A stretch of 64,000 bases of DNA from Mycobacterium cookii (GCF_010727945.1 NZ_AP022569.1:3472001-3536000), one strand, 5' to 3'; positions 8,502 through 17,909 are shown, numbered from the stretch's first letter. The notes: generated from the sequence alone by a model not told the origin. Program-made: numbers and translations.

Positions 8502-10022
8502 GTGACTTCCCTATGGCTCAGCGACCGCGTCGAACAGCCTTGGGCTGCAACTGACCTTGACGCGGATCCACAACGTGCCGATATCGTCGTCGTCGGTGCG
8601 GGGATCACCGGATTGATGACCGCGGTTCTGTTTGCTCGCGCCGGCAAGGACGTGTTGGTGTTGGAGGCGCGCACGGTCGGCGCCTGCGCCACCGGGAATA
8701 CCACCGGAAAGGTCAGTTTGCTGCAGGGCAGCCACCTTTCGAAGATCCTGTCCAAGCACGGCAGAAGCGTGACGCGTGCCTACGTAGACGGGAATCGCGA
8801 AGGGCAGAGTTGGCTGCTCAATTACTGTGCATCGCAAGGTGTAGCGGTACAGCGTGAGGATGCGTATACCTATGCGCAGTCCAGCGATGGCGTGTCGTCC
8901 GTGCGCGCCGAGCTGAACGCATGCCACGCGGCGGGCTTACCTGCAACATGGGAAGACGACGCCGACGTCCCGTTTCCCTATCAGGGTGGCGTGCGCCTGG
9001 CCGGGCAGGCGCAATTTGATCCGATGTCGTTGTTGGACGCATTGGTCGTTGAGCTGCTCGGCCACGGTGGACGGTTGGTCGAACACGCCCGTGTCCGCCG
9101 GGTCTCGAGCCACGGTAAGCGGCTTCGCGTCCACGTCAACAACGCGGCACACGAGGATGTGGAATTCGAAGCCGAGCAATTGGTTCTCGCCACCGGGATT
9201 CCCATACTCGACCGCGGCGGCTATTTCGCCCGCGTCAAGCCGAGCCGGTCTTACTGCTTCGCCTTTGAAGTCCCCGGCAATATCACCCGTCCGATGATGA
9301 TTTCGACCGACTCGCCCACTCGGTCGGTGCGCTACGCGCCCGTTGCCGACGGGGAGCGCTTGATCTTGGGCGGCGCGGGCCACACCGTCGGCCGCGAGAA
9401 GAGCCCCTCGGTAGCGCTGGAGGAACTGTCGGCGTGGGCGCGCACACACTACCCGGGAGCAAACCAAACCCATTTCTGGTCAGCACAGGACTACACGCCG
9501 ATCGATGATCTGCCTTATGTTGGCCCCATCCTGCCGGGCAGCGAAAGCATCTACGTTGCAACGGGTTTCAACAAATGGGGCATGACGAACGGTGCCGCTG
9601 CTGCGCTGGCGCTGTCGAGCCGCGTGCTCGGCGGGCGGATGGATTGGTCGAGTGCGTTCGCGAGCTGGAGCCCGCATGAAATTTTCGGCCTGCGCACAGC
9701 GATGAAATCCAACCTGGAGGTCGGATTCACTCTGACGAGAGGGTGGATCACGCCGTCGACTCGTTTGGGCCGTCGGAACCCCAACGAGGACGAGGGCGGT
9801 GTCGTGAGCGGCCCCCCTTGGCGTCTCGAAGCCCGATGCCGGGTCGACGGTGCCGAGCACCGCGTCTCGCCCGTGTGCCCGCACCTTGGCGGAATCGTGA
9901 ACTGGAACGACGCCGACAAGGCCTGGGAATGCCCATTGCACGGATCGCGCTTCGCCCCGGACGGCACCCTCCTCGAAGGGCCGGCGACACAGGACCTCAC
10001 TGCCGAACGGCGCCAGCGCTGA
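8502..10022 (+). CDS. FAD-dependent oxidoreductase with C-terminal Rieske domain
   Basis: Two-domain protein of 506 residues. Residues 1-400 form a DAO/GlpO-type flavoprotein with the dinucleotide motif VVVGAGITGLMTAVLFARAG and the C-terminal FAD segment YVATGFNKWGMTNG. Residues 440-495 form a Rieske [2Fe-2S] centre with CPHLGG and CPLHGSRF. This fusion is known in Gram-positive bacteria, but its substrate is not defined. The GTG start has only a weak upstream Shine-Dalgarno. A HAD phosphatase gene follows 47 bp downstream on the same strand. Confidence 0.9.
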   Translation: MTSLWLSDRVEQPWAATDLDADPQRADIVVVGAGITGLMTAVLFARAGKDVLVLEARTVGACATGNTTGKVSLLQGSHLSKILSKHGRSVTRAYVDGNREGQSWLLNYCASQGVAVQREDAYTYAQSSDGVSSVRAELNACHAAGLPATWEDDADVPFPYQGGVRLAGQAQFDPMSLLDALVVELLGHGGRLVEHARVRRVSSHGKRLRVHVNNAAHEDVEFEAEQLVLATGIPILDRGGYFARVKPSRSYCFAFEVPGNITRPMMISTDSPTRSVRYAPVADGERLILGGAGHTVGREKSPSVALEELSAWARTHYPGANQTHFWSAQDYTPIDDLPYVGPILPGSESIYVATGFNKWGMTNGAAAALALSSRVLGGRMDWSSAFASWSPHEIFGLRTAMKSNLEVGFTLTRGWITPSTRLGRRNPNEDEGGVVSGPPWRLEARCRVDGAEHRVSPVCPHLGGIVNWNDADKAWECPLHGSRFAPDGTLLEGPATQDLTAERRQR

Positions 10023-10069
10023 TTGCGACTGCCCGAGTGAGCAACGTCATTATCGGGTAAAGGCTGTGG

Positions 10070-10765
10070 ATGGCTACGAAAACAGGTGCTCCAGCGGTGC
10101 TATTCGACGTCGACGGAACGTTGGTCGACTCGAACTACCTGCATGTGTACGCCTGGCAGCGAGCTTTCGCCGAGCAAAACGTTCCCGTCGACGCCTGGCG
10201 CATCCATCGCAGTATCGGGATGGATGGATCGACACTGGTGAACGACCTGTCCGGTGGCGTCGACAGCGAAATGCAGGAGCGGCTATCGGAATTGCATGGC
10301 CAGCACTACCGCGACGTCGCGGGCTTTTTGCGACCGCTGCCCGGCGCGCGGGCGTTGCTGCGTCACGTAACCGAGCTCGGGCTCCAAGTGGTGCTCGCGA
10401 GCTCGGCGCCCGAAAGTGAGCTCGCGCTGCTGCGCGAAGTGCTGGACTGCGACGACGTGGTGGCTCACGTCACGAACTCAGGCGATGTCGACACGGCGAA
10501 GCCGCAGCCGGACATCGTGGAGGTCGCGCTTGAGCGAGCCGGTGTCACCGCCGAACAAGCGGTGTTCATCGGAGATGCCGTCTGGGACGTCGAGGCGTGC
10601 GTTCGTGCCGAAGTACCGTGCATCGGTGTGCTCACCGGCGGCGCCGGGCGTGACGAGCTTCGACATGCCGGGGCCATCGACGTCTTCGAAGACCCCCGCG
10701 AGTTGCTTGACAAGATCAGCGAGACGCGGCTGATGGAACTGGCGACGTCGCCATCACGGATGTAA
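10070..10765 (+). CDS. HAD-superfamily phosphatase
   Basis: A 231-residue haloacid-dehalogenase-like hydrolase of the beta-phosphoglucomutase / phosphoglycolate phosphatase type. Motif I is LFDVDGTLVDSN, motif II the SSAPESE loop, motif III the lysine in AKPQPDIV, and motif IV FIGDAVWDVEAC. The alpha-helical cap lies between residues 20 and 90. The substrate cannot be inferred. Its 3' end overlaps the convergent DUF1906 gene by 12 bp. Confidence 0.88.
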   Translation: MATKTGAPAVLFDVDGTLVDSNYLHVYAWQRAFAEQNVPVDAWRIHRSIGMDGSTLVNDLSGGVDSEMQERLSELHGQHYRDVAGFLRPLPGARALLRHVTELGLQVVLASSAPESELALLREVLDCDDVVAHVTNSGDVDTAKPQPDIVEVALERAGVTAEQAVFIGDAVWDVEACVRAEVPCIGVLTGGAGRDELRHAGAIDVFEDPRELLDKISETRLMELATSPSRM

Positions 10766-11560
10766 GTTCCACTGGCCGCAGTCTTGGGCCAGAACGTCGT
10801 TGACGTCGACTTCCTGCCCCCCGACTATGGGTCCCGGAGTCGACGCCGTGCTCACGATGCGCTGGTAAAGAACCGCGGCAGGGTCGACCTGGCCGTGCGA
10901 CCACGACCGCGTCTGCCAGGCCCACCGGTGCCCGGCCGTGCGCGAATTCCCGATGACGCCATCGGCGGCGGCCCACTGGCAGACGTTGATACCCCCGTAG
11001 ACGCCGGTGCGCTGCACTCCGAGCACCGAGTTGATTCCGCGAAACCATTGCAGCGCAACGTTGTTCCAGGTGTCGCGGTTGATGTCGTCGTCGACGGTGA
11101 AGAAGATCGGCGCACTCTGGCCGCCACCTGCAGCGGTGTGCAGCTGCCAGGCGGTGTGAGCGTCGGCGACGCCGCCGTTGAATCCGCGGGTGAAGTCCGA
11201 CGGTGCTGAGCCACCCGGCTTGCCGTATTGGTAGTTGCTGACGATCACCAGCCCAGCGGCAGTGAGCGATTCGGCGTAGGGGCGGGTGATCGGCTTGGCA
11301 CCGAACGACGAGCCGGGACGCGACAGCGAGACGTAGTTGACCACGCCGGAGTGCCCCGCGGCCCGGATGTCCTGGGCCGGAATCTGGTGCATGGCGAAGT
11401 CGATCAGGGTAGGAGCGGCCGCCGCAGCGGGGGTGGCCGCACTTACCGATGCCGCACCCAGTCCGGCCAACGCCGACAGAGCGGCGGCGGAGCGCAGTGC
11501 GTCACGTCGGGAAACCGGACGTGACAGCCGGACGCTGGCAGTCGCCGACGAGTCATGCAC
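10754..11560 (-). CDS. Tat-exported DUF1906 protein, Rv2525c-like
   Basis: A 268-residue exported protein. The N-terminus carries a twin-arginine signal (SRRDALRSAAALSALAGL) ending in an Ala-rich cleavage region. The mature part is a DUF1906 glycoside-hydrolase-like TIM-barrel, with FFTVDDDINRDTW in the centre and a conserved end (EVDVNDVLAQDCGQW). The M. tuberculosis relative Rv2525c is Tat-secreted and affects the cell wall, so an envelope role is inferred. Confidence 0.85.
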   Translation of the reverse strand: MHDSSATASVRLSRPVSRRDALRSAAALSALAGLGAASVSAATPAAAAAPTLIDFAMHQIPAQDIRAAGHSGVVNYVSLSRPGSSFGAKPITRPYAESLTAAGLVIVSNYQYGKPGGSAPSDFTRGFNGGVADAHTAWQLHTAAGGGQSAPIFFTVDDDINRDTWNNVALQWFRGINSVLGVQRTGVYGGINVCQWAAADGVIGNSRTAGHRWAWQTRSWSHGQVDPAAVLYQRIVSTASTPGPIVGGQEVDVNDVLAQDCGQWNLHP

Positions 11561-11969
11561 CGCGTGATGTTAACAATGTGACTGCTGTTAATGGTGTAGC
11601 CTCGCTGGCCGAGTTCGATTCGATACCCCGCCGATCCATCGACGGCCGTAGGGCGGCTCGATCCGCCGCTTCGTGGCGCGGGATGTCGGCATCCGAGCCG
11701 TGCTTCACTTCGGCAGGTCACGGCTGCATCACAATGAGGTCGTAATGCGGTCACGGCGTTCCGTGGCATTTGTGGCGAATCCCAATGAATAGGCCCCGGA
11801 TTTGTCGTGCAACGCACACAAAACTGCCTATTGATCCGGCCCGATACCTCCAGATGGGTTTGCGTACTGAGATTTTCGCACCTCGGTGCCCATGCCGCTT
11901 CGGTACGTTGGAATCAGGGACGAGCAGTGTTCCCGCCGTCAATTCAGATCGAATCGAAGGACAACCCTG
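11561..11969. other. Gene-free interval between DUF1906 and hemophore genes
   Basis: A 409-bp divergent intergenic region holding the promoters of both flanking genes. A loose dyad AATAGGC (11788-11794) / GCCTATT (11826-11832) with a long spacer is the only pattern seen. No classic IdeR box is visible. The overlapping open frames look non-coding. Confidence 0.4.
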
Positions 11970-12371
11970 ATGATGAAAATTAGTGGCCCTCGCGCGCGCC
12001 GACGCATCGCCGGTATCGGCGCAGGCCTTCTCGGCGGAGCCGTGGGAATTGGAATCTTAGCGGCACCGCCTGTGTTCGCGGCACCTGACTGCAGCCCGGC
12101 CGGCGTGAATACGACCGTGTCCTCGGCGACCGACGCGGCGCAGCACTATCTCGCCGCGCACCCTGGCGCCAACCAGGTCGTGATGAATGCCTATGGCCAG
12201 CCTCGCCCCCAGGCGGAAGCTGATTTGCGCAGCTATTTCACCGCGCATGCCAGTGAGTACTACGACCTGCGCGGTGTTTTGGCCCCGATCGGCGACACCG
12301 AACGGCAGTGCAATGTGACTGCGCTGCCGCCGAATCTAGAGTCGGCCTATCAGGAGTTCATGACTGGCTGA
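11970..12371 (+). CDS. Secreted heme-binding (hemophore-type) protein
   Basis: A 133-residue secreted protein of the mycobacterial haem-binding / hemophore family related to Rv0203. A signal peptide (MMKISGP...FAAP) is followed by a four-helix domain with two cysteines, DCSPAG at the start and RQCNVT near the end, as expected for the disulfide of this family. Conserved features include YLAAHPGANQVV and FTAHASEYYDLRGVLAPI. The ATG at 11970 follows GAAGGA; the longer frame upstream lacks signal-peptide character. A strong hairpin follows the stop. Confidence 0.85.
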   Translation: MMKISGPRARRRIAGIGAGLLGGAVGIGILAAPPVFAAPDCSPAGVNTTVSSATDAAQHYLAAHPGANQVVMNAYGQPRPQAEADLRSYFTAHASEYYDLRGVLAPIGDTERQCNVTALPPNLESAYQEFMTG

Positions 12372-12379
12372 TGCGCCCC

Positions 12380-12415
12380 GGAACGACCTGCCCCGACGTG
12401 GCGGCAGGTCGTTCC
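12380..12415 (+). terminator. Hairpin terminator after hemophore gene
   Basis: A perfect 13-bp inverted repeat (arms 12380-12392 and 12403-12415, first arm GGAACGACCTGCC) with a 10-nt loop begins 8 bp after the stop codon. There is no long T-run, as is common for mycobacterial terminators. Confidence 0.75.
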
Positions 12416-12608
12416 TTCAGGGCGCAACACGGTGCCTCGTGTGCGACCATCGCTGAGCCGCAGCGTAATTCGCGCCCTTGCGGCGGGTCTCGCCTAGCCA
12501 ACAGACCTAACTCGGCGATGATATCGGAGACATCAACGGTCGGTATCAATTGCGGCTCTTGTAAAGATTATTCGGTGTCAATGGATCGATGCCGACTACG
12601 CTCGGGAC

Positions 12609-12833
12609 GTGGCGAAACGTGGCGACTGGTCGGTGGGCCAACGGGTACGGGTGAAAGCCGTCGACGGTCAACAGCGCGCCGGCGTCATCGTTGAGGACTT
12701 CGGCGATACGCCCGGCCGAGCGGTGACCGTCGGCGACGTCCGGATCGCTGAACCCAGCCGGCGATGGGCGGTGCAGCTCGACGCCGGTGGCCTGGTCTTC
12801 GCCGACAGTGTGGACCTCGACAACGCAAAGTGA
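12609..12833 (+). CDS. Small KOW/SH3-like protein, unknown function
   Basis: A 74-residue protein starting at GTG (AKRGDWSVGQRVRVKAVDG). The pattern of alternating beta strands (VGQRVRVKAV, AGVIVEDF, RWAVQLD, GGLVFADSV) suggests a small SH3-like barrel. No specific function is recognised. It lies alone between a terminator and a convergent oxidoreductase gene. Confidence 0.6.
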   Translation: MAKRGDWSVGQRVRVKAVDGQQRAGVIVEDFGDTPGRAVTVGDVRIAEPSRRWAVQLDAGGLVFADSVDLDNAK

Positions 12834-12849
12834 GCTGATCCGCAGCCTT

Positions 12850-13908
12850 TCAGCGCGCGAATATACGGGCCGCGACCGTCGGCAACTCGGCGTAAGTCAC
12901 GATTCCCGGGCGCGCCGCGCATACCGCCGGAATGGCATTGACCAGCGGAGCGGCGGTGATACGAAGTCCGATGCCGCGCATCCGGTCAGCAGTCAAGTCG
13001 GCGAGATCTGCTGCGGTTGGCATCAGGTCGACCTTCACGTAGACATTCGGATCCCCGACGATCTCCACCCGGTAACCATGTTCGATCCGCCATGGCGGCT
13101 CCAATGTCTGGCAGGCAACCCAGCGTTGCTGCACCGTGAGGACCTCTTGGTCGCCGACAGTGCCGTACCATTTCACGTCCATGCCACCGACATGCCCGGC
13201 CAGGATCGAAACTCCGTCAGCGACAACGTCTTCGGTGGCATAGGCGAACGCAACGTCGCACCCGATCTTCTCGAGGTCGACATGCATCATGCGGGCGAGA
13301 ACGTCGACGGCTTCTGCGAACACCGCCGTCCCGCGGCGGACATCGTCGGCGTGCCCGGGATCGTCTTTCGGGCGACCCCAGCCGACGGACTGGAAGTTCG
13401 CGTCCCCGATAAACTGTGAGACGTCGACGGATTCGGTCAGCGACGCGTGGCGAACATCGGTGGAAACCCCGCTTGCTATCGCCGCCACCAACTGTGCGAA
13501 GCCCGGGTTCATCCCACTACCGAAAATCGTTGCGCCGCCGTCCTTTGCCGCGCCGTCGACGGCGGCCCGATCGCCCTCGGACAGGTTCCGCCCGGTCAGG
13601 AACTCCGCACTGGTGACGATGTTGACGCCGGCCCGCAGGATGCGTTGCACCTCGTCGACGCCGAAATGCAGCGGCGTATAGATGACGCAGTCGGGATGGA
13701 GCGCCAGCAGCGCGTCGACGTTATTGGTGGCGCAGACCCCTAGATCCCGACCGATGTCGCACAACCGCCCGATGTCCACGCCGACTTTGTCGGCCGAATA
13801 CGCATACGCCCCAACGAGTTCGATATCGGGGCGCCGCATTATCGCCTTGACCACCTCGACGGCGACATTGCCGGTGGTCCACTGGACGACGCGCAGCTCG
13901 TCAGCCAT
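12850..13908 (-). CDS. Dihydrodipicolinate reductase-like NAD(P)-binding protein (copy 1)
   Basis: A 352-residue protein of the dihydrodipicolinate/2,4-diaminopentanoate dehydrogenase-like group, with the N-terminal dinucleotide loop QWTTGNVAVEVVKAI and the family segment GSGMNPGFAQ near residue 135. The start ATG at 13908 overlaps the end of the upstream TetR gene by 8 bp, implying one transcript. A paralog with the same architecture lies at 15698 on the other side of the TetR promoter. The reaction is unknown; a redox step in the same pathway as the nearby Rieske oxygenase is inferred. Confidence 0.85.
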   Translation of the reverse strand: MADELRVVQWTTGNVAVEVVKAIMRRPDIELVGAYAYSADKVGVDIGRLCDIGRDLGVCATNNVDALLALHPDCVIYTPLHFGVDEVQRILRAGVNIVTSAEFLTGRNLSEGDRAAVDGAAKDGGATIFGSGMNPGFAQLVAAIASGVSTDVRHASLTESVDVSQFIGDANFQSVGWGRPKDDPGHADDVRRGTAVFAEAVDVLARMMHVDLEKIGCDVAFAYATEDVVADGVSILAGHVGGMDVKWYGTVGDQEVLTVQQRWVACQTLEPPWRIEHGYRVEIVGDPNVYVKVDLMPTAADLADLTADRMRGIGLRITAAPLVNAIPAVCAARPGIVTYAELPTVAARIFAR

Positions 13909-14533
13909 CCGAATCGGACGCTTCAAGGTAGGCCACGATCGCGTTGGTCAGCCCGCGCCGCGCCATGTCCAGATCGAAGTAGCTACCGATCTGACGCTCT
14001 GAGGTAATCCCGCGCATCGCACCCGGTATGAATGTCGCCACTTCCCGCACTCGTGCGGGATCGACGCGCAATCCGGCGAAGGCGTTTTGACACGTCGCCA
14101 GCCACCCCCGTCCCCAGGACTGGAGCTCGGCCGCTGTGCGCGGGTAGAGGCGTTCGAGTTCGGAAGGGTCGCGGGGCAGCGCGGCACGCAGGTTTTCGAT
14201 CGCCTTGGAGTCGGTCGCCGTCAACCCGTCGTAGAGGGTGTCGATGATGTCCGCGACGCGTTGCCGCAATGGCGCCGAAGCATCGGTCTGTTCGAAGACA
14301 TCGGCTCGGTGCTCGGCGGTGCGGTGCAGCACAGCGGCCCACAAGCCGTCGGCGTCGCCGAACTGGTACTGGACGACACCCCAGGTGGCGCCGATCTGCT
14401 TGGCAATCCGGTTGGCCGACACCGCGCCGGGATCGCCGGTAGCCAGGGCCTTCAGGGCGGCTTCCAACATGTTCTCCCGGCTGGCATCGCCGCGCCGGTT
14501 GGTGCGCTGCGGCGCAACGCCCGCGTCGGTCAT
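13901..14533 (-). CDS. TetR-family transcriptional regulator
   Basis: A 210-residue regulator with an N-terminal helix-turn-helix (VSANRIAKQIGATWGVVQYQFGDADGLW) and an all-helical ligand-binding domain. It is divergent from the Rieske oxygenase gene and overlaps the downstream dehydrogenase-like gene, so it probably controls both directions. Specificity cannot be read from sequence. Confidence 0.9.
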   Translation of the reverse strand: MTDAGVAPQRTNRRGDASRENMLEAALKALATGDPGAVSANRIAKQIGATWGVVQYQFGDADGLWAAVLHRTAEHRADVFEQTDASAPLRQRVADIIDTLYDGLTATDSKAIENLRAALPRDPSELERLYPRTAAELQSWGRGWLATCQNAFAGLRVDPARVREVATFIPGAMRGITSERQIGSYFDLDMARRGLTNAIVAYLEASDSDG

Positions 14534-14638
14534 CCTGCCGATGCTACAAGATACACAGAACCTTCTATGATTTTTTCATTGATCCCACTATGCTTTCCGG
14601 TTGAACGTCTTCCCGTGCGCCACTCCCGAGGAGTTCAG

Positions 14639-15667
14639 ATGGCGAAACCGCCGCTGTCGATGAAGCCGACCGGCTGGTTCCAGATCGCGTGGTCCGATGA
14701 GATCGCCGTCGGCGACGTGCACAAGGTGCACTACTTCGGCCAAGAGATGGTGGCCTGGCGGGCGCAGTCGGGACGGCTGACGGTGATGGACGCCTATTGC
14801 GAACATCTCGGCGCCCATCTGGGTTTCGGCGGTCACGTCGCGGGCGAAGTCATCGAGTGCGCGTTCCACGGTTGGCGGTGGAGCCACGAAGGCCGAAACG
14901 TCTGCATTCCCTACGAGAAACGGCCCAACCGTGGACGCAAGATGCGCACCTATCCGGTGGTCGAGCGCAACGAATCGGTCTACATCTGGCACGACGTCGA
15001 CGGCCGTGAGCCGCTGTTCGACGTTCCTGACGTCTTCACGAGCTTCGAAGACGGCAGCAGTCTCGCGGACTACTACCCTCGGCAGAGCCTGTATGAGCCG
15101 GGATTGGAACTGCACCCGCAATACGTGCTGGAGAACGGCGTTGACGTCGCTCACTTCAAATTCGTGCACAAGACGCCGATCGTGCCGGTGTTCACGCGGC
15201 ACGATTTTTCACAGCCGGTGTCCTATGTCGACTTCACCATCACCTTCGAGGGTGACGAGAATCAATCGATCGACGACGTCGACAGCGGCGTGGAGGCCAT
15301 CAACGGCGGCCTGGGCATTGCGGTGACGAAGAGTTCCGGCATGGTCGACAACCGGACCATCTCGGCGGTCACGCCGGTCGACGAGCACACCTCGGATGTC
15401 CGGTTCACCGTGTACATCGGCCGCACTCCCGGCAAGGACGCCCCGCGGCACGAGATGAAGGCGCAGGAGTTCGGCCAAGAGGTGATCCGGCAGTTCCGGC
15501 AAGACATCGAGATCTGGTCGCATCAACGCTATTCGGACCCGCCGGCTTTATCGTCCTCGGAGTTCGAAGGTTTCACCGCAATTCGCGAGTGGGCTCGCCA
15601 GTTCTACCCCGACGGCCGGGGCGGCAGCGCCGCCGACCTGCATTCCGCGACCACCGAAGCCCGCTGA
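14639..15667 (+). CDS. Rieske non-heme iron oxygenase, KshA-like
   Basis: Terminal oxygenase subunit of 342 residues. The Rieske cluster ligands are CEHLG and CAFHGW near residues 48-70. The mononuclear iron site is in NGVDVAHFKFVH near residue 170. This arrangement resembles 3-ketosteroid 9-alpha-hydroxylase KshA, but paralogs act on other bulky substrates. The ATG at 14639 has GAGGAG 7 bp upstream; the longer open frame runs through the divergent TetR gene and is spurious. A dehydrogenase-like gene follows after 30 bp. Confidence 0.9.
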   Translation: MAKPPLSMKPTGWFQIAWSDEIAVGDVHKVHYFGQEMVAWRAQSGRLTVMDAYCEHLGAHLGFGGHVAGEVIECAFHGWRWSHEGRNVCIPYEKRPNRGRKMRTYPVVERNESVYIWHDVDGREPLFDVPDVFTSFEDGSSLADYYPRQSLYEPGLELHPQYVLENGVDVAHFKFVHKTPIVPVFTRHDFSQPVSYVDFTITFEGDENQSIDDVDSGVEAINGGLGIAVTKSSGMVDNRTISAVTPVDEHTSDVRFTVYIGRTPGKDAPRHEMKAQEFGQEVIRQFRQDIEIWSHQRYSDPPALSSSEFEGFTAIREWARQFYPDGRGGSAADLHSATTEAR

Positions 15668-15697
15668 CACGGCAACCCCAACCGAAAGGCCGATCGA

Positions 15698-16777
15698 ATG
15701 AATGCTCCCGTCCGCGTCTTCCAGGTAGCCACCGGCAACGTGGGCTCCGAGATGATCAAGCGCCTCGGCAACCGCACCGATCTGGAACTCGTTGGGCTGC
15801 ACTGCTATTCGCCGGAGAAGATCGGCCGTGACGCCGGCGACATCGTCGGGCTGCCGGCGATCGGGGTAACAGCCACCGGGACCGTCGACGAGATCATCGC
15901 GGCCAAGCCCGATGTGCTCACGTTCCACGGCGTCTTTCCCGACGAGGACCTCTACGTGAAAGTCCTTGAGGCCGGGATCAATATCGTCACGACAGCCGAC
16001 TGGATCACCGGCTGGCACCGCGACACGAACCACCCCCACCCGTCCGGCAAGCCGGTGTCACAACTGCTGGCCGAAGCCTGTGACAACGGTCAGTCCAGCT
16101 TCTACGGCACCGGTATGAACCCCGGCCTGAACCAGATCCTCGGCATCGTGTGCTCCGCCGACGTCGCCGAGATCGAGCACGTCATGACCCTCGAATCGGT
16201 CGACGTGTCCTGTCACCACAGCAAGGACACCTGGATCGAGGTCGGCTATGGCCTGCCGGTGGACGACCCGAGCATCCCGGGCAGGCTGGAGAAGTACACC
16301 CGCGTCTTCGCCGACAGCGTGCTGATGATGGCCGACTGCTTCGACCTCGAACTCGACGAGGTGAAGTTCAGCTACGAGCTCGGCGCGTGCACCAAAGACG
16401 TCGACCTGGGCTGGTACCAGATGCCCAAAGGCTCGCTGGGCGGTAACTACATCAAGTACCAGGGCATCGTCGACGGCGTGCCCAAGGTGGAGACGCACCT
16501 GGAATGGCAGATGACGCCGCACACCGATCCCAGTTGGAACATCAAGGGCTGCTACATCACTCAGATCCAGGGCGATCCGTGTGTCTACAACAAGCACATG
16601 ATCTTCCCCAAGCCCGGCGTCGACCTGTCCAATCCGGACAACTTCGCCTCCATCGGCATGACCGTCACCGGCCTGCCGGCCCTCAACGCCATCAAGTCCG
16701 TCGTCGACGCACCGCCGGGACTTCTGACAAGCGCCGACCTGCCGCTGCGGGCGTTCGCAGGCCGATTCAAGGCCTAG
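15698..16777 (+). CDS. Dihydrodipicolinate reductase-like NAD(P)-binding protein (copy 2)
   Basis: A 359-residue paralog of the gene at 12850-13908. It shares the N-terminal loop VATGNVGSEMIKRL, the INIVTTADW region, and GTGMNPGLNQILG near residue 138. It lies 30 bp behind the Rieske oxygenase with a good AACCGAAAGG leader, so it is probably co-transcribed with it. The role is inferred to be oxidoreduction of the pathway intermediate; the true substrate is unknown. Confidence 0.85.
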   Translation: MNAPVRVFQVATGNVGSEMIKRLGNRTDLELVGLHCYSPEKIGRDAGDIVGLPAIGVTATGTVDEIIAAKPDVLTFHGVFPDEDLYVKVLEAGINIVTTADWITGWHRDTNHPHPSGKPVSQLLAEACDNGQSSFYGTGMNPGLNQILGIVCSADVAEIEHVMTLESVDVSCHHSKDTWIEVGYGLPVDDPSIPGRLEKYTRVFADSVLMMADCFDLELDEVKFSYELGACTKDVDLGWYQMPKGSLGGNYIKYQGIVDGVPKVETHLEWQMTPHTDPSWNIKGCYITQIQGDPCVYNKHMIFPKPGVDLSNPDNFASIGMTVTGLPALNAIKSVVDAPPGLLTSADLPLRAFAGRFKA

Positions 16778-16840
16778 CTACGCGAGGTGCCGAGCGCCCA
16801 CATGCGGTGGGCCGTTTAGTCCGAGACTGAGAATTCCTTG

Positions 16841-16862
16841 TATCCGCCATTAACTTCGGATA
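16841..16862. promoter_or_regulatory. Inverted repeat upstream of PE-PPE hydrolase
   Basis: TATCCG (16841-16846) and CGGATA (16857-16862) form a perfect 6-bp-arm dyad with a 10-nt spacer, 54 bp before the GTG start of the PE-PPE hydrolase. It could be a regulator site. Confidence 0.35.
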
Positions 16863-16915
16863 AGAAGAGGTGCGGTGACGCGTGTCACGTCGGTTGACAG
16901 CAAGGGAGTGCGACT

Positions 16916-17896
16916 GTGAACGGACCCAAGATGCCCGCGAAAGTCGCCGTCGGGGCCATGATCGCCGGCGCGGCGAGTGCGTTGAGCATCCAAGCCGCCC
17001 ACGCTGACGACACCCTGCTGCCCCTCGGCGATCCGCTGGCCGGGAGCGACACCGCGATCATCCTCGGCGGAACGACCGAGCCGACGCCGTCACTCGCCTT
17101 CGCGCAGGCCGCCGAGAATCTGTATCTGAACGCTCTGGGGTTCGACGGTGGCGCAATGTCCTCGACGGTGTGCGACATGGTCGGGACAGACCCGTGCGCG
17201 GCGCCGCTGCAGGTGCTGACGACGCCGGAACTGATCCAACAGGGCCCGAGCAGTCTGACCGCCGCCGACGACGTCACCCTTGCGGTGGAGAACGAATTCA
17301 ACGCGAACCCAGGCGCTTTCGACGCCGAGCACCCGCTGACAATCTTCGGATACTCGCAAAGCGCCACCGCCGAGTCGATCGCCATGACCCAGCTTCACGA
17401 TTACGGTATACCGCTGAACGACCTGCACTTCGTGTTCATCGGTGACCCCTCCCTCGAAGGCACCGGGATATGGCCCAATCTTGTTCCCGACCTGGACTCC
17501 ATCTTCGGATCGACCCTGACGGACAAGCTACTCACCGACCTCGGCTTCGACGGCGTCCTGGGCAATCTGACGCCGACGGATCTGTACCCGACGACGATCT
17601 ACACGCTCAACAGTGATGGGGTCGCCAACTTCCAGCAGGACTTTGAGTCCGGCGGACTGCTGAGCACGATCTCGCATCTGTTCATCCAGCACGTGGAGTA
17701 CTTGGGATTGACTCCGGCAGAGCTCGCGAATGCGACCGTGTCGACGAATGGTGAACTGACGCTTGTCGATATCTCCGACAACATCAACAACGCTGACGCA
17801 TGGCTCAGTGCAGTATTCGAGCACGGGGCCGCCGGCAGCGGACTGCTCGAGAGCGTATTCCAGTCTCTGGAGCTGTATCTGACCAACATGTTCTGA
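16916..17896 (+). CDS. Secreted PE-PPE-domain alpha/beta hydrolase
   Basis: A 326-residue secreted serine hydrolase of the PE-PPE domain (PF08237) type, a group with esterase or acyltransferase activity in mycobacteria. A signal peptide ends near IQAAHAD, AIILGGTTEPTPS begins the domain, and IFGYSQSATAES carries the nucleophile serine around residue 144. There is no PE or PPE N-terminal module. The GTG start has AGGGAG upstream. A strong bidirectional hairpin follows. Confidence 0.85.
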   Translation: MNGPKMPAKVAVGAMIAGAASALSIQAAHADDTLLPLGDPLAGSDTAIILGGTTEPTPSLAFAQAAENLYLNALGFDGGAMSSTVCDMVGTDPCAAPLQVLTTPELIQQGPSSLTAADDVTLAVENEFNANPGAFDAEHPLTIFGYSQSATAESIAMTQLHDYGIPLNDLHFVFIGDPSLEGTGIWPNLVPDLDSIFGSTLTDKLLTDLGFDGVLGNLTPTDLYPTTIYTLNSDGVANFQQDFESGGLLSTISHLFIQHVEYLGLTPAELANATVSTNGELTLVDISDNINNADAWLSAVFEHGAAGSGLLESVFQSLELYLTNMF

Positions 17897-17909
17897 CCCG
17901 GGTTGTGGG

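Noticed and set aside
11443..11817. Minus-strand 124-codon frame upstream of the DUF1906 gene
   Set aside because: It overlaps the Tat signal sequence in a different frame, has low-complexity composition and no recognisable domain.
14087..14638. Upstream 184-codon extension of the Rieske oxygenase frame
   Set aside because: It runs antisense through the TetR gene and has no domain; the ATG at 14639 has a good ribosome-binding site and gives family length.
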